A DNA stretch of 64,000 nt from Pseudomonas sp. 5P_3.1_Bac2 (lineage in GTDB: Bacteria; Pseudomonadota; Gammaproteobacteria; Pseudomonadales; Pseudomonadaceae): the NCBI RefSeq assembly GCF_025465995.1, contig NZ_JANLNY010000006.1:248001-312000 (forward strand). The letters are read 5' to 3'. Under the pieces are notes generated by a model. The model worked only from the letters and a program-made list of their open reading frames with translations, made no database searches and was not told the origin of the DNA. The position numbers were made by a program, and so were the translations under genes. Each line of letters opens with the position of its first letter. Position 1 is the stretch's first letter. Shown piece by piece: positions 58,265-64,000 of this stretch.

Positions 58265-58280
58265 CCTCACTCTAGTGAGG
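58265..58280. promoter_or_regulatory. Inverted repeat upstream of tcyJ
   Basis: CCTCACTCTAGTGAGG has 7-bp arms around CT and lies 32 bp upstream of the tcyJ start. The neighbouring AT-rich DNA could hold a promoter for tcyJLN independent of dcyD. Confidence 0.4.
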
Positions 58281-58345
58281 ATTCTTTATTCGTTAAAAGA
58301 CTAAAAAATTATTTACTTATAAATTCTATTGATTGTTAGTGGTGT

Positions 58346-59341
58346 TCAGTCTGCTCTTTGAGCGTAGGCGAAAAGCGCTGGCGCGCCGCCGGTATGCACA
58401 AACAGCAGGGGCCCGTCTTTAAAGGCCTGGCGCTGAATACCAGCCAGCAAGCCAGCAAAGGCTTTGCCGGTATAGACAGGATCCAGCAGCAAGCCTTCCT
58501 GGCTGGCCAGCAGGCGGATCGCCGCCAGGGTTTGCTCGTTCGGTTCGCCATAGCGCGGCGCGTAGTACTGATCCCACAGTTCAATCTGAAGACTGGCTGG
58601 TACGTCGACACCGAGCAGTTGCGCGGTTTGCTCCAATAAGCCGACCACCTTGGGTCGTTGGCTGGCATCGGGGCGCGAGACGGTCACGCCAATCAGTGGC
58701 ACCTCGGGCAATGTCTGCGCCAATGCCAGGGCCAGGCCACTATGGGTACCGGCGCTGCCGGATGCGACGACGATGGCGGCGAAGTCTTCGCCGCAGGCGC
58801 CGATCTGCTGCGCCAACTCTATGCCTGCGTTGACATAACCCAGCGCGCCTAAGGCATTGGAGCCACCAATGGGGACTACATAAGGGCGCTTACCGAGCTT
58901 GCGCAAACGCGCGGCGGTGGCGGCAAGTTGGGCGTCGGCCTGATCGAGATTGGCCACTGCTTCAACCTCGGCGCCAAATAAATCCAGTAATAGACGATTG
59001 CCGTTATGCAGGTAATTGGGCGCTTGGGTGTCGATTGGGTTTTCCAGCAGGGCCACGCAGCCCAGCCCCAAGCGAGCAGCCACGGCCGCGGTTTGGCGCA
59101 CGTGATTGGACTGAATCGCCCCGGCCGTAACCAAGGTGTCGGCGCCCTGAGCCAAGGCATCGGCAGCCAAAAACTCCAGCTTACGCAGCTTGTTGCCGCC
59201 CAAGGCCAGTGGCGTCAGGTCATCGCGCTTAACCCACACGTCGCGGCCCAGATGCTGCGACAGGCGCGCAAGTTTCTCCAGAGGCGTCGCGCCATTTAGC
59301 AAGGCAAGGCGGGGGAAACGGGTGATGGCTTGGCTGAGCAT
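58346..59341 (-). CDS. dcyD: D-cysteine desulfhydrase
   Basis: DcyD is a PLP enzyme that splits D-cysteine into pyruvate, ammonia and sulfide. The 331-residue protein has the PLP Lys51 in [11 protein letters not shown] and [11 protein letters not shown], the pattern of the ACC-deaminase/D-cysteine desulfhydrase family. ATG 59341 gives the family's usual length (E. coli 328). The longer in-frame start runs into the AT-rich promoter region. It lies 112 bp upstream of the cystine importer genes on the same strand. ACC deaminase activity is the main alternative but does not fit the neighbours. Confidence 0.88.
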   Translation of the reverse strand: MLSQAITRFPRLALLNGATPLEKLARLSQHLGRDVWVKRDDLTPLALGGNKLRKLEFLAADALAQGADTLVTAGAIQSNHVRQTAAVAARLGLGCVALLENPIDTQAPNYLHNGNRLLLDLFGAEVEAVANLDQADAQLAATAARLRKLGKRPYVVPIGGSNALGALGYVNAGIELAQQIGACGEDFAAIVVASGSAGTHSGLALALAQTLPEVPLIGVTVSRPDASQRPKVVGLLEQTAQLLGVDVPASLQIELWDQYYAPRYGEPNEQTLAAIRLLASQEGLLLDPVYTGKAFAGLLAGIQRQAFKDGPLLFVHTGGAPALFAYAQRAD

Positions 59342-59581
59342 GGTGGGTTCTTCTGCTGGTGGTTGGCGAGGCCCGTGAATAAAGGGGGCGAGATAGAGCA
59401 GGTGCGGCAAATTAAAGTAATATTGGTTATATAAGAATAATTATTTAGTATTTTAATGGAATAAAAAATCCCAGTAGTGTCGCCTTCAACCGAGCCAATA
59501 GGGCAGTAAGCCCAGGCCGAGCGCACTTAATTTCTAATTTCAGCATCCATTTAGCTTAGGCATTATTCGAGGCATTCCGAC
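59342..59581. promoter_or_regulatory. AT-rich divergent promoter region of dcyD and metQ
   Basis: This 240-bp interval is clearly AT-richer than its flanks, most strongly at 59405-59475. It must contain the promoters of the divergent dcyD and metQ genes. No convincing single operator could be picked out by eye. Confidence 0.55.
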
Positions 59582-60367
59582 ATGAAAAAAACTTTATTGT
59601 TCACCGCTCTGGCCGCTGCATTTGCCGTTACAGGTCTGGCTCAGGCTGCAGAAAAACTGGTTGTGGCGGCCACCCCAGTGCCCCATGCCGAGATTCTTGA
59701 GCTGATCAAACCGCAACTGGCCAAAGAAGGAGTGGACTTAGAAGTCAAAGTCTTCACCGACTATGTGCAGCCCAACCTGCAAGTCGAGCAGAAGCAACTG
59801 GATGCTAACTACTTCCAAACCAAACCGTACCTGGACACCTTTAACAGCAGCCGTGGCACTCACCTGACCATCGTTAAAGGCGTGCATGTGGAGCCGCTGG
59901 GTGCCTACTCGAAGAAATTCAAAACCATCACTGAGCTGCCGAAGGGCGCCACTATCGCCATCGCTAACGAAGGCAGCAACGGTGGTCGTGGTCTGCTGCT
60001 GTTGCAGAAGGCCGGCCTGATTAAGTTGAAAGACCCAACCAATGCCATCTCCTCGCCGAAAGACATCGCCGAGAACCCGCAGCAATTCAAATTCAAGGAG
60101 CTGGATGCCGCTATCCTGCCGCGTGTGCTGGACCAGGTTGACCTGGCCCTGATCAACACCAACTACGCTCTGGAAGCCAAGCTCAACCCAGCCAAGGACG
60201 CACTGCTGATCGAAGGCGGCGACTCGCCTTACGTGAACTACCTGGTGGCCCGTCCGGACAACCAAAACAGCCCGGCGATTAAGAAGCTGGCTGATGCCCT
60301 GACCAGCCAGCAAGTTAAAGACTTCATCACCAAGCGCTACTCCGGCGCAGTGGTTCCCGCTTTCTAA
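59582..60367 (+). CDS. metQ: MetQ-family methionine-type substrate-binding protein
   Basis: The 261-residue protein belongs to the NlpA/MetQ family of methionine ABC importer binding proteins, with VAATPVPHAEILELIKP, the DYVQPN segment and QLDANYFQTKPYLDTFN. The signal ends in AQA near residue 22 and has no lipobox cysteine, so it should be free in the periplasm and not a lipoprotein. No metN or metI gene is adjacent, and a terminator follows at once. It must therefore use a transporter encoded elsewhere. The ligand could be methionine or another sulfur compound. Confidence 0.88.
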   Translation: MKKTLLFTALAAAFAVTGLAQAAEKLVVAATPVPHAEILELIKPQLAKEGVDLEVKVFTDYVQPNLQVEQKQLDANYFQTKPYLDTFNSSRGTHLTIVKGVHVEPLGAYSKKFKTITELPKGATIAIANEGSNGGRGLLLLQKAGLIKLKDPTNAISSPKDIAENPQQFKFKELDAAILPRVLDQVDLALINTNYALEAKLNPAKDALLIEGGDSPYVNYLVARPDNQNSPAIKKLADALTSQQVKDFITKRYSGAVVPAF

Positions 60368-60416
60368 GTTTCAGCTTTATCGCACCACGACACTGCGGCT
60401 ACGGCCGCAGTCTTGC

Positions 60417-60452
60417 CGCGCCGCACGCTTGCCCGTGCCGGCGCGTTTTTTT
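60417..60452 (+). terminator. Intrinsic terminator after metQ
   Basis: CGCGCCGCACG (60417-60427) pairs with CGTGCCGGCGCG (60434-60445) with one bulged base, followed by seven T residues. Confidence 0.85.
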
Positions 60453-60557
60453 GTCTGGGCCAAACCTGGCCTGGACAGCCTTGTGCAGCGCAGGCTGCAG
60501 CGTCTGAGCCTGAGCCGATTAGGGCTCTAAAGCCGCGACATAACCTTATTCATTTAA

Positions 60558-60616
60558 ATTATTTAGCAATTCATGCTTAGATTAGATATCTTCACTCCAT
60601 AACTTGTTATGACAAG
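60558..60616 (+). promoter_or_regulatory. GntR promoter/operator block, copy 1 (upstream of gntR)
   Basis: This 59-nt block aligns without gaps to 63668-63726 at 41 of 59 positions. The best conserved parts are GATATCTTCA, then 7 nt, then ACTTGTTATnACAAG. In this copy the palindrome extends to AACTTGT-TATG-ACAAGTT (60601-60618) with perfect 7-bp arms. TGTTATGAC at its centre could serve as an extended -10. Confidence 0.75.
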
Positions 60617-60636
60617 TTGCTTAAGAGGTTTTAGCC

Positions 60637-61380
60637 ATGGCCCAACTGCTGCCACTGTCGCCGGTTCCGCTCTACAGCCAGCTCAAGGAATTGTTGCGCT
60701 CGCGCATTCTCGATGGCACCTACGCGCCCCATAGCCGTATGCCTTCGGAGAGCGAGTTAGGTAAGGCTTTTGCTGTCAGCCGGATCACCGTGCGCCAGGC
60801 GTTGGGTGATCTGCAAAAGGAAGGACTGATCTTCAAGATCCACGGCAAGGGCACCTTTGTCGCCAAGCCGAAAGCCTTCCAGAACGTCAGCACCTTGCAA
60901 GGCTTGGCCGAGTCGATGACGCAGATGGGCTATGAGGTGCTCAACCGCTTGATCAGCTTTAAAACCCTGAGTGCCAGCGCCGTGGTGGCGGAACGTTTGC
61001 AGCTGGCGCCGGGCAGCCAGGTGTGTGAGATCAAGCGTGTGCGTTTGATCAATCGCGAGCCGGTTTCCCTGGAAGTGACCTATTTGCCCAGCGCGGTGGG
61101 CGAGAAGCTGGAAAAGGCCGACTTGGTCAGCCGCGACATCTTTTTGATTTTGGAGAACGACTGCGGCATCGCCCTGGGCCATGCCGAGTTGGCTATCGAT
61201 GCAGTACTGGCAGACAACGACCTGACCCAGGCACTGGCGGTGGAAGAGGGCTCGCCGATCATGCGGATCGAGCGTCTGACCCATACCGCCGATGGCAGTC
61301 CGCTGGATTTTGAATACCTCTATTACCGTGGCGATGCCTTCCAGTATCGCCTGCGGATTGATCGGCACAAAGGCGCATAA
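60637..61380 (+). CDS. GntR-family regulator, HutC subfamily
   Basis: The 247-residue protein has an N-terminal winged helix (about residues 10-78, with SESELGKAFAVSRITVRQAL and GKGTFVAKP) and a C-terminal UTRA ligand domain (about residues 95-235), placing it in the HutC subfamily. AAGAGG is 9 nt before the start. The palindrome just upstream and its copy before the ABC binding-protein gene are its probable operators. The next gene starts 9 bp after its stop. The ligand is probably the sulfur compound handled by this operon. Confidence 0.9.
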   Translation: MAQLLPLSPVPLYSQLKELLRSRILDGTYAPHSRMPSESELGKAFAVSRITVRQALGDLQKEGLIFKIHGKGTFVAKPKAFQNVSTLQGLAESMTQMGYEVLNRLISFKTLSASAVVAERLQLAPGSQVCEIKRVRLINREPVSLEVTYLPSAVGEKLEKADLVSRDIFLILENDCGIALGHAELAIDAVLADNDLTQALAVEEGSPIMRIERLTHTADGSPLDFEYLYYRGDAFQYRLRIDRHKGA

Positions 61381-61389
61381 GGCATAACA

Positions 61390-63123
61390 ATGAGTAGTTA
61401 CCAGACGTTGGAGCAGGAATACGACATCGTGGTTATCGGCGGTGGTACGGCCGGACCCATGGCGGCGATTAAGGCCAAGGAGCGTAACAAGGCGCTGCGC
61501 GTGCTGTTGATCGATAAGGCCAACGTCAAGCGTAGCGGCGCCATCAGCATGGGCATGGATGGTTTGAACAACGCCATCGTGCCGGGGCACGCCACTGCTG
61601 AGCAGTACACCAAAGAAATCACCGTGGCCAACGACGGCATCGTCAACCAGGCCGCTGTGTACGCTTACGCCACTAAGAGCTTCGAGACCATCGAGCAACT
61701 TGATCGCTGGGGCGTGAAATTCGAGAAGGACGAAACCGGCGACTACGCGGTGAAGAAGGTCCACCACATGGGTGCCTATGTGCTGCCCATGCCGGAGGGG
61801 CACGACATCAAAAAGGTGCTCTACCGTCAGTTGAAGCGGGCGCGGGTGGAGATCACTAACCGGGTGATCGCCACGCGTTTGCTTAAAGATGCCGATGGCG
61901 CGGTCAATGGTGTGATGGGGTTTGACTGCCGGACCGCCGACTTCCATGTGATCAAGGCCAAGGCCGTGATCCTCTGTTGCGGCGCGGCCGGGCGCTTGGG
62001 CTTGCCGTCTTCCGGCTACCTGATGGGCACGTACGAGAACCCGACCAACGCCGGTGACGGTTACGCCATGGCCTATCACGCCGGCGCCGAACTGGCCAAC
62101 CTGGAATGCTTCCAGATCAACCCGCTGATCAAGGACTACAACGGCCCAGCCTGCGCCTACGTGACCGGACCTTTGGGCGGCTATACCGCCAATAACAAGG
62201 GCGAGCGTTTTATCGAGTGCGACTACTGGAGCGGGCAGATGATGTGGGAGTTCCACCAGGAGCTCGAAGGCGGCAACGGCCCGGTGTTCTTGAAACTCGA
62301 TCACCTGGCCGAAGAAACCATCCAGACCATCGAAGAAATTCTGCACAGCAACGAGCGCCCCAGCCGTGGCCAGTTCCACGCTAACCGTGGCACCGACTAC
62401 CGCACCGGCATGGTCGAGATGCATATCTCCGAGATCGGTTTCTGCTCCGGCCACAGCGCCTCGGGCGTGTGGGTTAACGAGAGGGCCGAAACCTCGGTTA
62501 AGGGTTTGTACAGCGCCGGCGACATGGCCGCCGTACCGCACAACTACATGCTCGGTGCCTTCACCTATGGCTGGTTTGCCGGCACTAATTCGGCGGATTT
62601 TGTCGCTGAGCGTGAATTCACTGAGCTGGATCAGGCGCAGATCGACGCGGAAAAAGCCCGGGTCTACGCGCCGCTGTTGCGTGAGCATGGTCTGCCGCCC
62701 GCGCAGGTGGAGTACAAGCTGCGCCGCATGGTCAACGATTACCTGCAGCCGCCCAAGGTCACCAAGAAAATGGAGATCGGCCTGACCCGTTTCGACGATA
62801 TTCAGCGCGATCTTGATCAGCTCAAGGCCAACAACCCCCACGAGCTGATGCGCGCCCTGGAGGTCAGCGTGATCCGCGACTGCGCCGAGATGGCCGCCCG
62901 CGCTTCGTTGTTCCGCACCGAAAGCCGCTGGGGCTTGTATCACCACCGGGTGGACCATCCGCAGCGCAACGATGCGGATTGGTTCTGCCATGCCCACTTG
63001 AAGAAAGACCAGCAGGGCCGGATGAGCAGTTTTAAAAAGCCCGTCGAGCCTTATTTGATTGCTTTGGATGAAGACGAGCAGCAGGCCTATAACCGTTTGC
63101 GGGTGAAGACAGCGGTGGCTTGA
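61390..63123 (+). CDS. AprA-like flavoprotein (APS reductase alpha/fumarate reductase superfamily)
   Basis: This 577-residue FAD protein begins with the dinucleotide fold VVIGGGTAGPMAAIKAK (about residues 14-30). It then has RSGAISMGMDGLNNA, the pattern of AprA, where fumarate reductases have a His-rich FAD-attachment motif. A C-terminal helical domain follows. AprA reduces or forms adenylylsulfate (APS) and receives electrons from AprB; an AprB-like gene follows here. Pseudomonas is not a dissimilatory sulfate or sulfide organism, so the substrate is probably another sulfur compound. AAGG lies 7 nt before the start. Databases may label it a fumarate reductase/succinate dehydrogenase subunit, which the context does not support. 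Confidence 0.8.
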   Translation: MSSYQTLEQEYDIVVIGGGTAGPMAAIKAKERNKALRVLLIDKANVKRSGAISMGMDGLNNAIVPGHATAEQYTKEITVANDGIVNQAAVYAYATKSFETIEQLDRWGVKFEKDETGDYAVKKVHHMGAYVLPMPEGHDIKKVLYRQLKRARVEITNRVIATRLLKDADGAVNGVMGFDCRTADFHVIKAKAVILCCGAAGRLGLPSSGYLMGTYENPTNAGDGYAMAYHAGAELANLECFQINPLIKDYNGPACAYVTGPLGGYTANNKGERFIECDYWSGQMMWEFHQELEGGNGPVFLKLDHLAEETIQTIEEILHSNERPSRGQFHANRGTDYRTGMVEMHISEIGFCSGHSASGVWVNERAETSVKGLYSAGDMAAVPHNYMLGAFTYGWFAGTNSADFVAEREFTELDQAQIDAEKARVYAPLLREHGLPPAQVEYKLRRMVNDYLQPPKVTKKMEIGLTRFDDIQRDLDQLKANNPHELMRALEVSVIRDCAEMAARASLFRTESRWGLYHHRVDHPQRNDADWFCHAHLKKDQQGRMSSFKKPVEPYLIALDEDEQQAYNRLRVKTAVA

Positions 63124-63148
63124 GCCGGCGTGGACGGGGATGGCTCTT

Positions 63149-63188
63149 GGTGGATGGCTGCAGCGCCAGCTACGCGCACCGATCCACC
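63149..63188. repeat. REP-like inverted repeat between the aprA-like and aprB-like genes
   Basis: GGTGGAT (63149-63155) and ATCCACC (63182-63188) form arms around 26 nt, followed by CTACGGG. GGTGGAT/ATCCACCCTACG repeats are common between genes in several Pseudomonas. This is a single degenerate copy. Confidence 0.5.
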
Positions 63189-63198
63189 CTACGGGCAG

Positions 63199-63240
63199 GA
63201 TGAGGCCGAACAGCAGCTCTACAACCCTTTGCGTGTGTAG
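63199..63240 (+). pseudogene. Remnant copy of the C-terminal end of the aprA-like gene
   Basis: Thirteen codons read DEAEQQLYNPLRV and then TAG. The intact gene has DEDEQQAYNRLRV near its end. Ten of 13 residues and 33 of 42 bases agree, with many differences at third codon positions. The remnant is in the same phase as the upstream gene but lies beyond its stop, after the REP-like repeat. It looks like the end of an older or second copy left behind by recombination. Confidence 0.7.
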
Positions 63241-63308
63241 CCGTGACCGCTGGCGGGCGGCGTTATTGATAAAGAATTCGAGAGCCTTAGGCTCCAAGGA
63301 CAACCGAG

Positions 63309-63554
63309 ATGGCTTACCAACCCCAAGAAATTTTCTTTCGCAGCAACGCGCCGGTCACGGTCGATGAGGAACTGTGCATCGCCCACAAGGGCTGCACCGT
63401 GTGCGTCGATGTGTGCCCCATGGATTTGCTGGCGATCAACCCAGAAACTCAGAAAGCCTATATGGCCTTCGATGAGTGCTGGTATTGCATGCCCTGCGAA
63501 ACCGACTGCCCGACCAATGCGGTCAAGGTCGAGATTCCTTACTTACTGCGTTAA
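63309..63554 (+). CDS. AprB-like 2x[4Fe-4S] ferredoxin subunit
   Basis: This 81-residue protein has two cluster motifs: Cys23, Cys29, Cys32 and Cys36-Pro, then Cys57, Cys60, Cys63 and Cys67-Pro. The KAYMAFDECWYCMPCETDCP segment resembles AprB (KAYN..PDMCWEC). AprB of sulfate reducers is about 150 residues and has a C-terminal tail that wraps around AprA. That tail is absent here, where the chain ends at PYLLR. It probably passes electrons to or from the AprA-like protein. It lies 185 bp downstream of that gene. Confidence 0.85.
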   Translation: MAYQPQEIFFRSNAPVTVDEELCIAHKGCTVCVDVCPMDLLAINPETQKAYMAFDECWYCMPCETDCPTNAVKVEIPYLLR

Positions 63555-63667
63555 GGCGCTCGGTTTGCCCTGCGGCATGAGCGCAAACAGACCTGCGTCA
63601 GCGCTGCCAGCTAGGTGGCTTGAGTCCGATAAGTCGTCAGGCGATCGGCCATAAACATATAAGTTTT

Positions 63668-63726
63668 AAGTATTTAAGAAAGCAGGCTTATGCCTGATAT
63701 CTTCAGGTTACTACTTGTTATAACAA
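63668..63726 (+). promoter_or_regulatory. GntR promoter/operator block, copy 2 (upstream of the ABC binding-protein gene)
   Basis: This is the second copy of the 59-nt block. It contains GATATCTTCA (63695-63704) and the perfect 14-bp palindrome CTTGTTATAACAAG (63713-63726). TGTTATAAC at its centre could be an extended -10, so a bound repressor would cover the promoter. It predicts that the transporter is controlled with gntR. Confidence 0.75.
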
Positions 63727-63894
63727 GAAGACTATTAAGCCCGCCCGCTGCGATTGGGCTGGTTTAACAGCAGCGTGACGCTACCGGTTGCCAGCCGGAT
63801 GCCTGAGCAATATCCCCTCGTTTCCCACCACTGAGCCTGGTGGCGGAGACGATGCCAATACTAATTATTCGAGGGGCAACACTTATGAACTTGC
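63727..63894 (+). other. Leader of the ABC binding-protein gene
   Basis: About 165-180 nt separate the predicted promoter from the start codon, with no gene inside. A hairpin with CCACCA (63825-63830) and TGGTGG (63838-63843) and a smaller CCGG/CCGG stem near 63784-63798 are visible. No known riboswitch was recognised. Confidence 0.45.
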
Positions 63895-64000
63895 GTACTA
63901 CTCTGACCGGCCTGGCGCTGGCTATCGCGGCGCTGCAAGCCAATGCCGAGACCATCCGCATCGCCATCGGCACCCAGGACACCACGATCAACTGCGCCGC
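63895..64000 (+). CDS. ABC transporter periplasmic binding protein, N-terminal fragment
   Basis: The first 35 codons are present. A signal peptide (MNLRTTLTGLALAIAALQANA) is followed by ETIRIAIGTQDTTINCAA. That mature start resembles binding proteins for alkanesulfonates, taurine or nitrate (SsuA/NMT1 type). GAGGGG (63881-63886) lies 8 nt before ATG 63895. The upstream GntR operator and AprAB-like genes suggest that it imports an organic or inorganic sulfur compound. The rest of the transporter lies beyond the window. Confidence 0.75.

Noticed and set aside
60757..63303. 848-codon open frame on the minus strand opposite gntR and the aprA-like gene
   Set aside because: It is antisense to two well-supported genes with full family motifs, has no homologue-like motifs of its own, and is explained by the codon bias of the genes on the other strand.

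Overview
The window is a chromosomal segment of a Pseudomonas species with moderately high GC. The assignment rests on gene order and product families: lexA-psrA-nagZ-mfd-gap-nqrABCDEF-apbE-nqrM-sthA-lolCDE-comEC-exbBD-lpxK-kdsB-ptpA-murB-rne-rluC-sppA-maf-yceD-rpmF-plsX-fabDG-acpP-fabF-pabC-mltG-tmk-holB-pilZ-tatD follows the block known from P. aeruginosa (about PA3008 down to PA2957). No tRNA, rRNA, CRISPR array, intact insertion sequence or prophage was seen.

Region by region. (1) 1-3.4 kb: SOS and envelope-stress regulators (sulA end, lexA with two LexA boxes, psrA with two PsrA boxes), then a cytoplasmic YkuD-fold enzyme coupled to nagZ, probably both for murein recycling. (2) 3.4-9.1 kb: a CsiV-like secreted protein, mfd, and a GAPDH with a long N-terminal extension. 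(3) 9.1-18.1 kb: the complete Na+-NQR operon with both maturation genes (apbE, nqrM), then soluble transhydrogenase. (4) 18.1-29.8 kb: phosphodiesterase, PilZ protein, lipoprotein exporter LolCDE, ComEC, an ExbBD pair, and envelope genes lpxK, kdsB and murB. (5) 29.8-34.4 kb: a four-gene molybdenum hydroxylase cassette (IorAB-like, XdhC, MocA-like) lying between murB and rne, which are adjacent in P. aeruginosa. (6) 34.4-51.6 kb: rne with a roughly 510-nt leader facing rluC, then the yceD-rpmF-fatty-acid-synthesis-pabC-mltG-tmk-holB-pilZ-tatD string. (7) 51.6-53.6 kb: the small RNA RgsA (P16), a class V aminotransferase and a TetR regulator.

(8) 53.6-64 kb is accessory and mostly about sulfur. 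A MarR/MFS pair is followed by a cystine importer (tcyJ-tcyL-tcyN) with D-cysteine desulfhydrase, a MetQ-type binding protein with no ABC partner beside it, and a GntR-led operon. That operon encodes a flavoprotein and a small 2x[4Fe-4S] protein that resemble the two subunits of dissimilatory APS reductase (AprA/AprB). It is followed by a periplasmic binding protein of an ABC importer, cut by the window end. A 59-nt promoter/operator block occurs upstream of gntR and again upstream of the importer gene, so one regulator probably controls both. This AprAB-like/GntR/ABC module is the best candidate here for a poorly described system. Its substrate cannot be read from the sequence.

Gene starts were revised where a ribosome binding site, overlap or operator decided between alternatives; the reasons are given in the entries.
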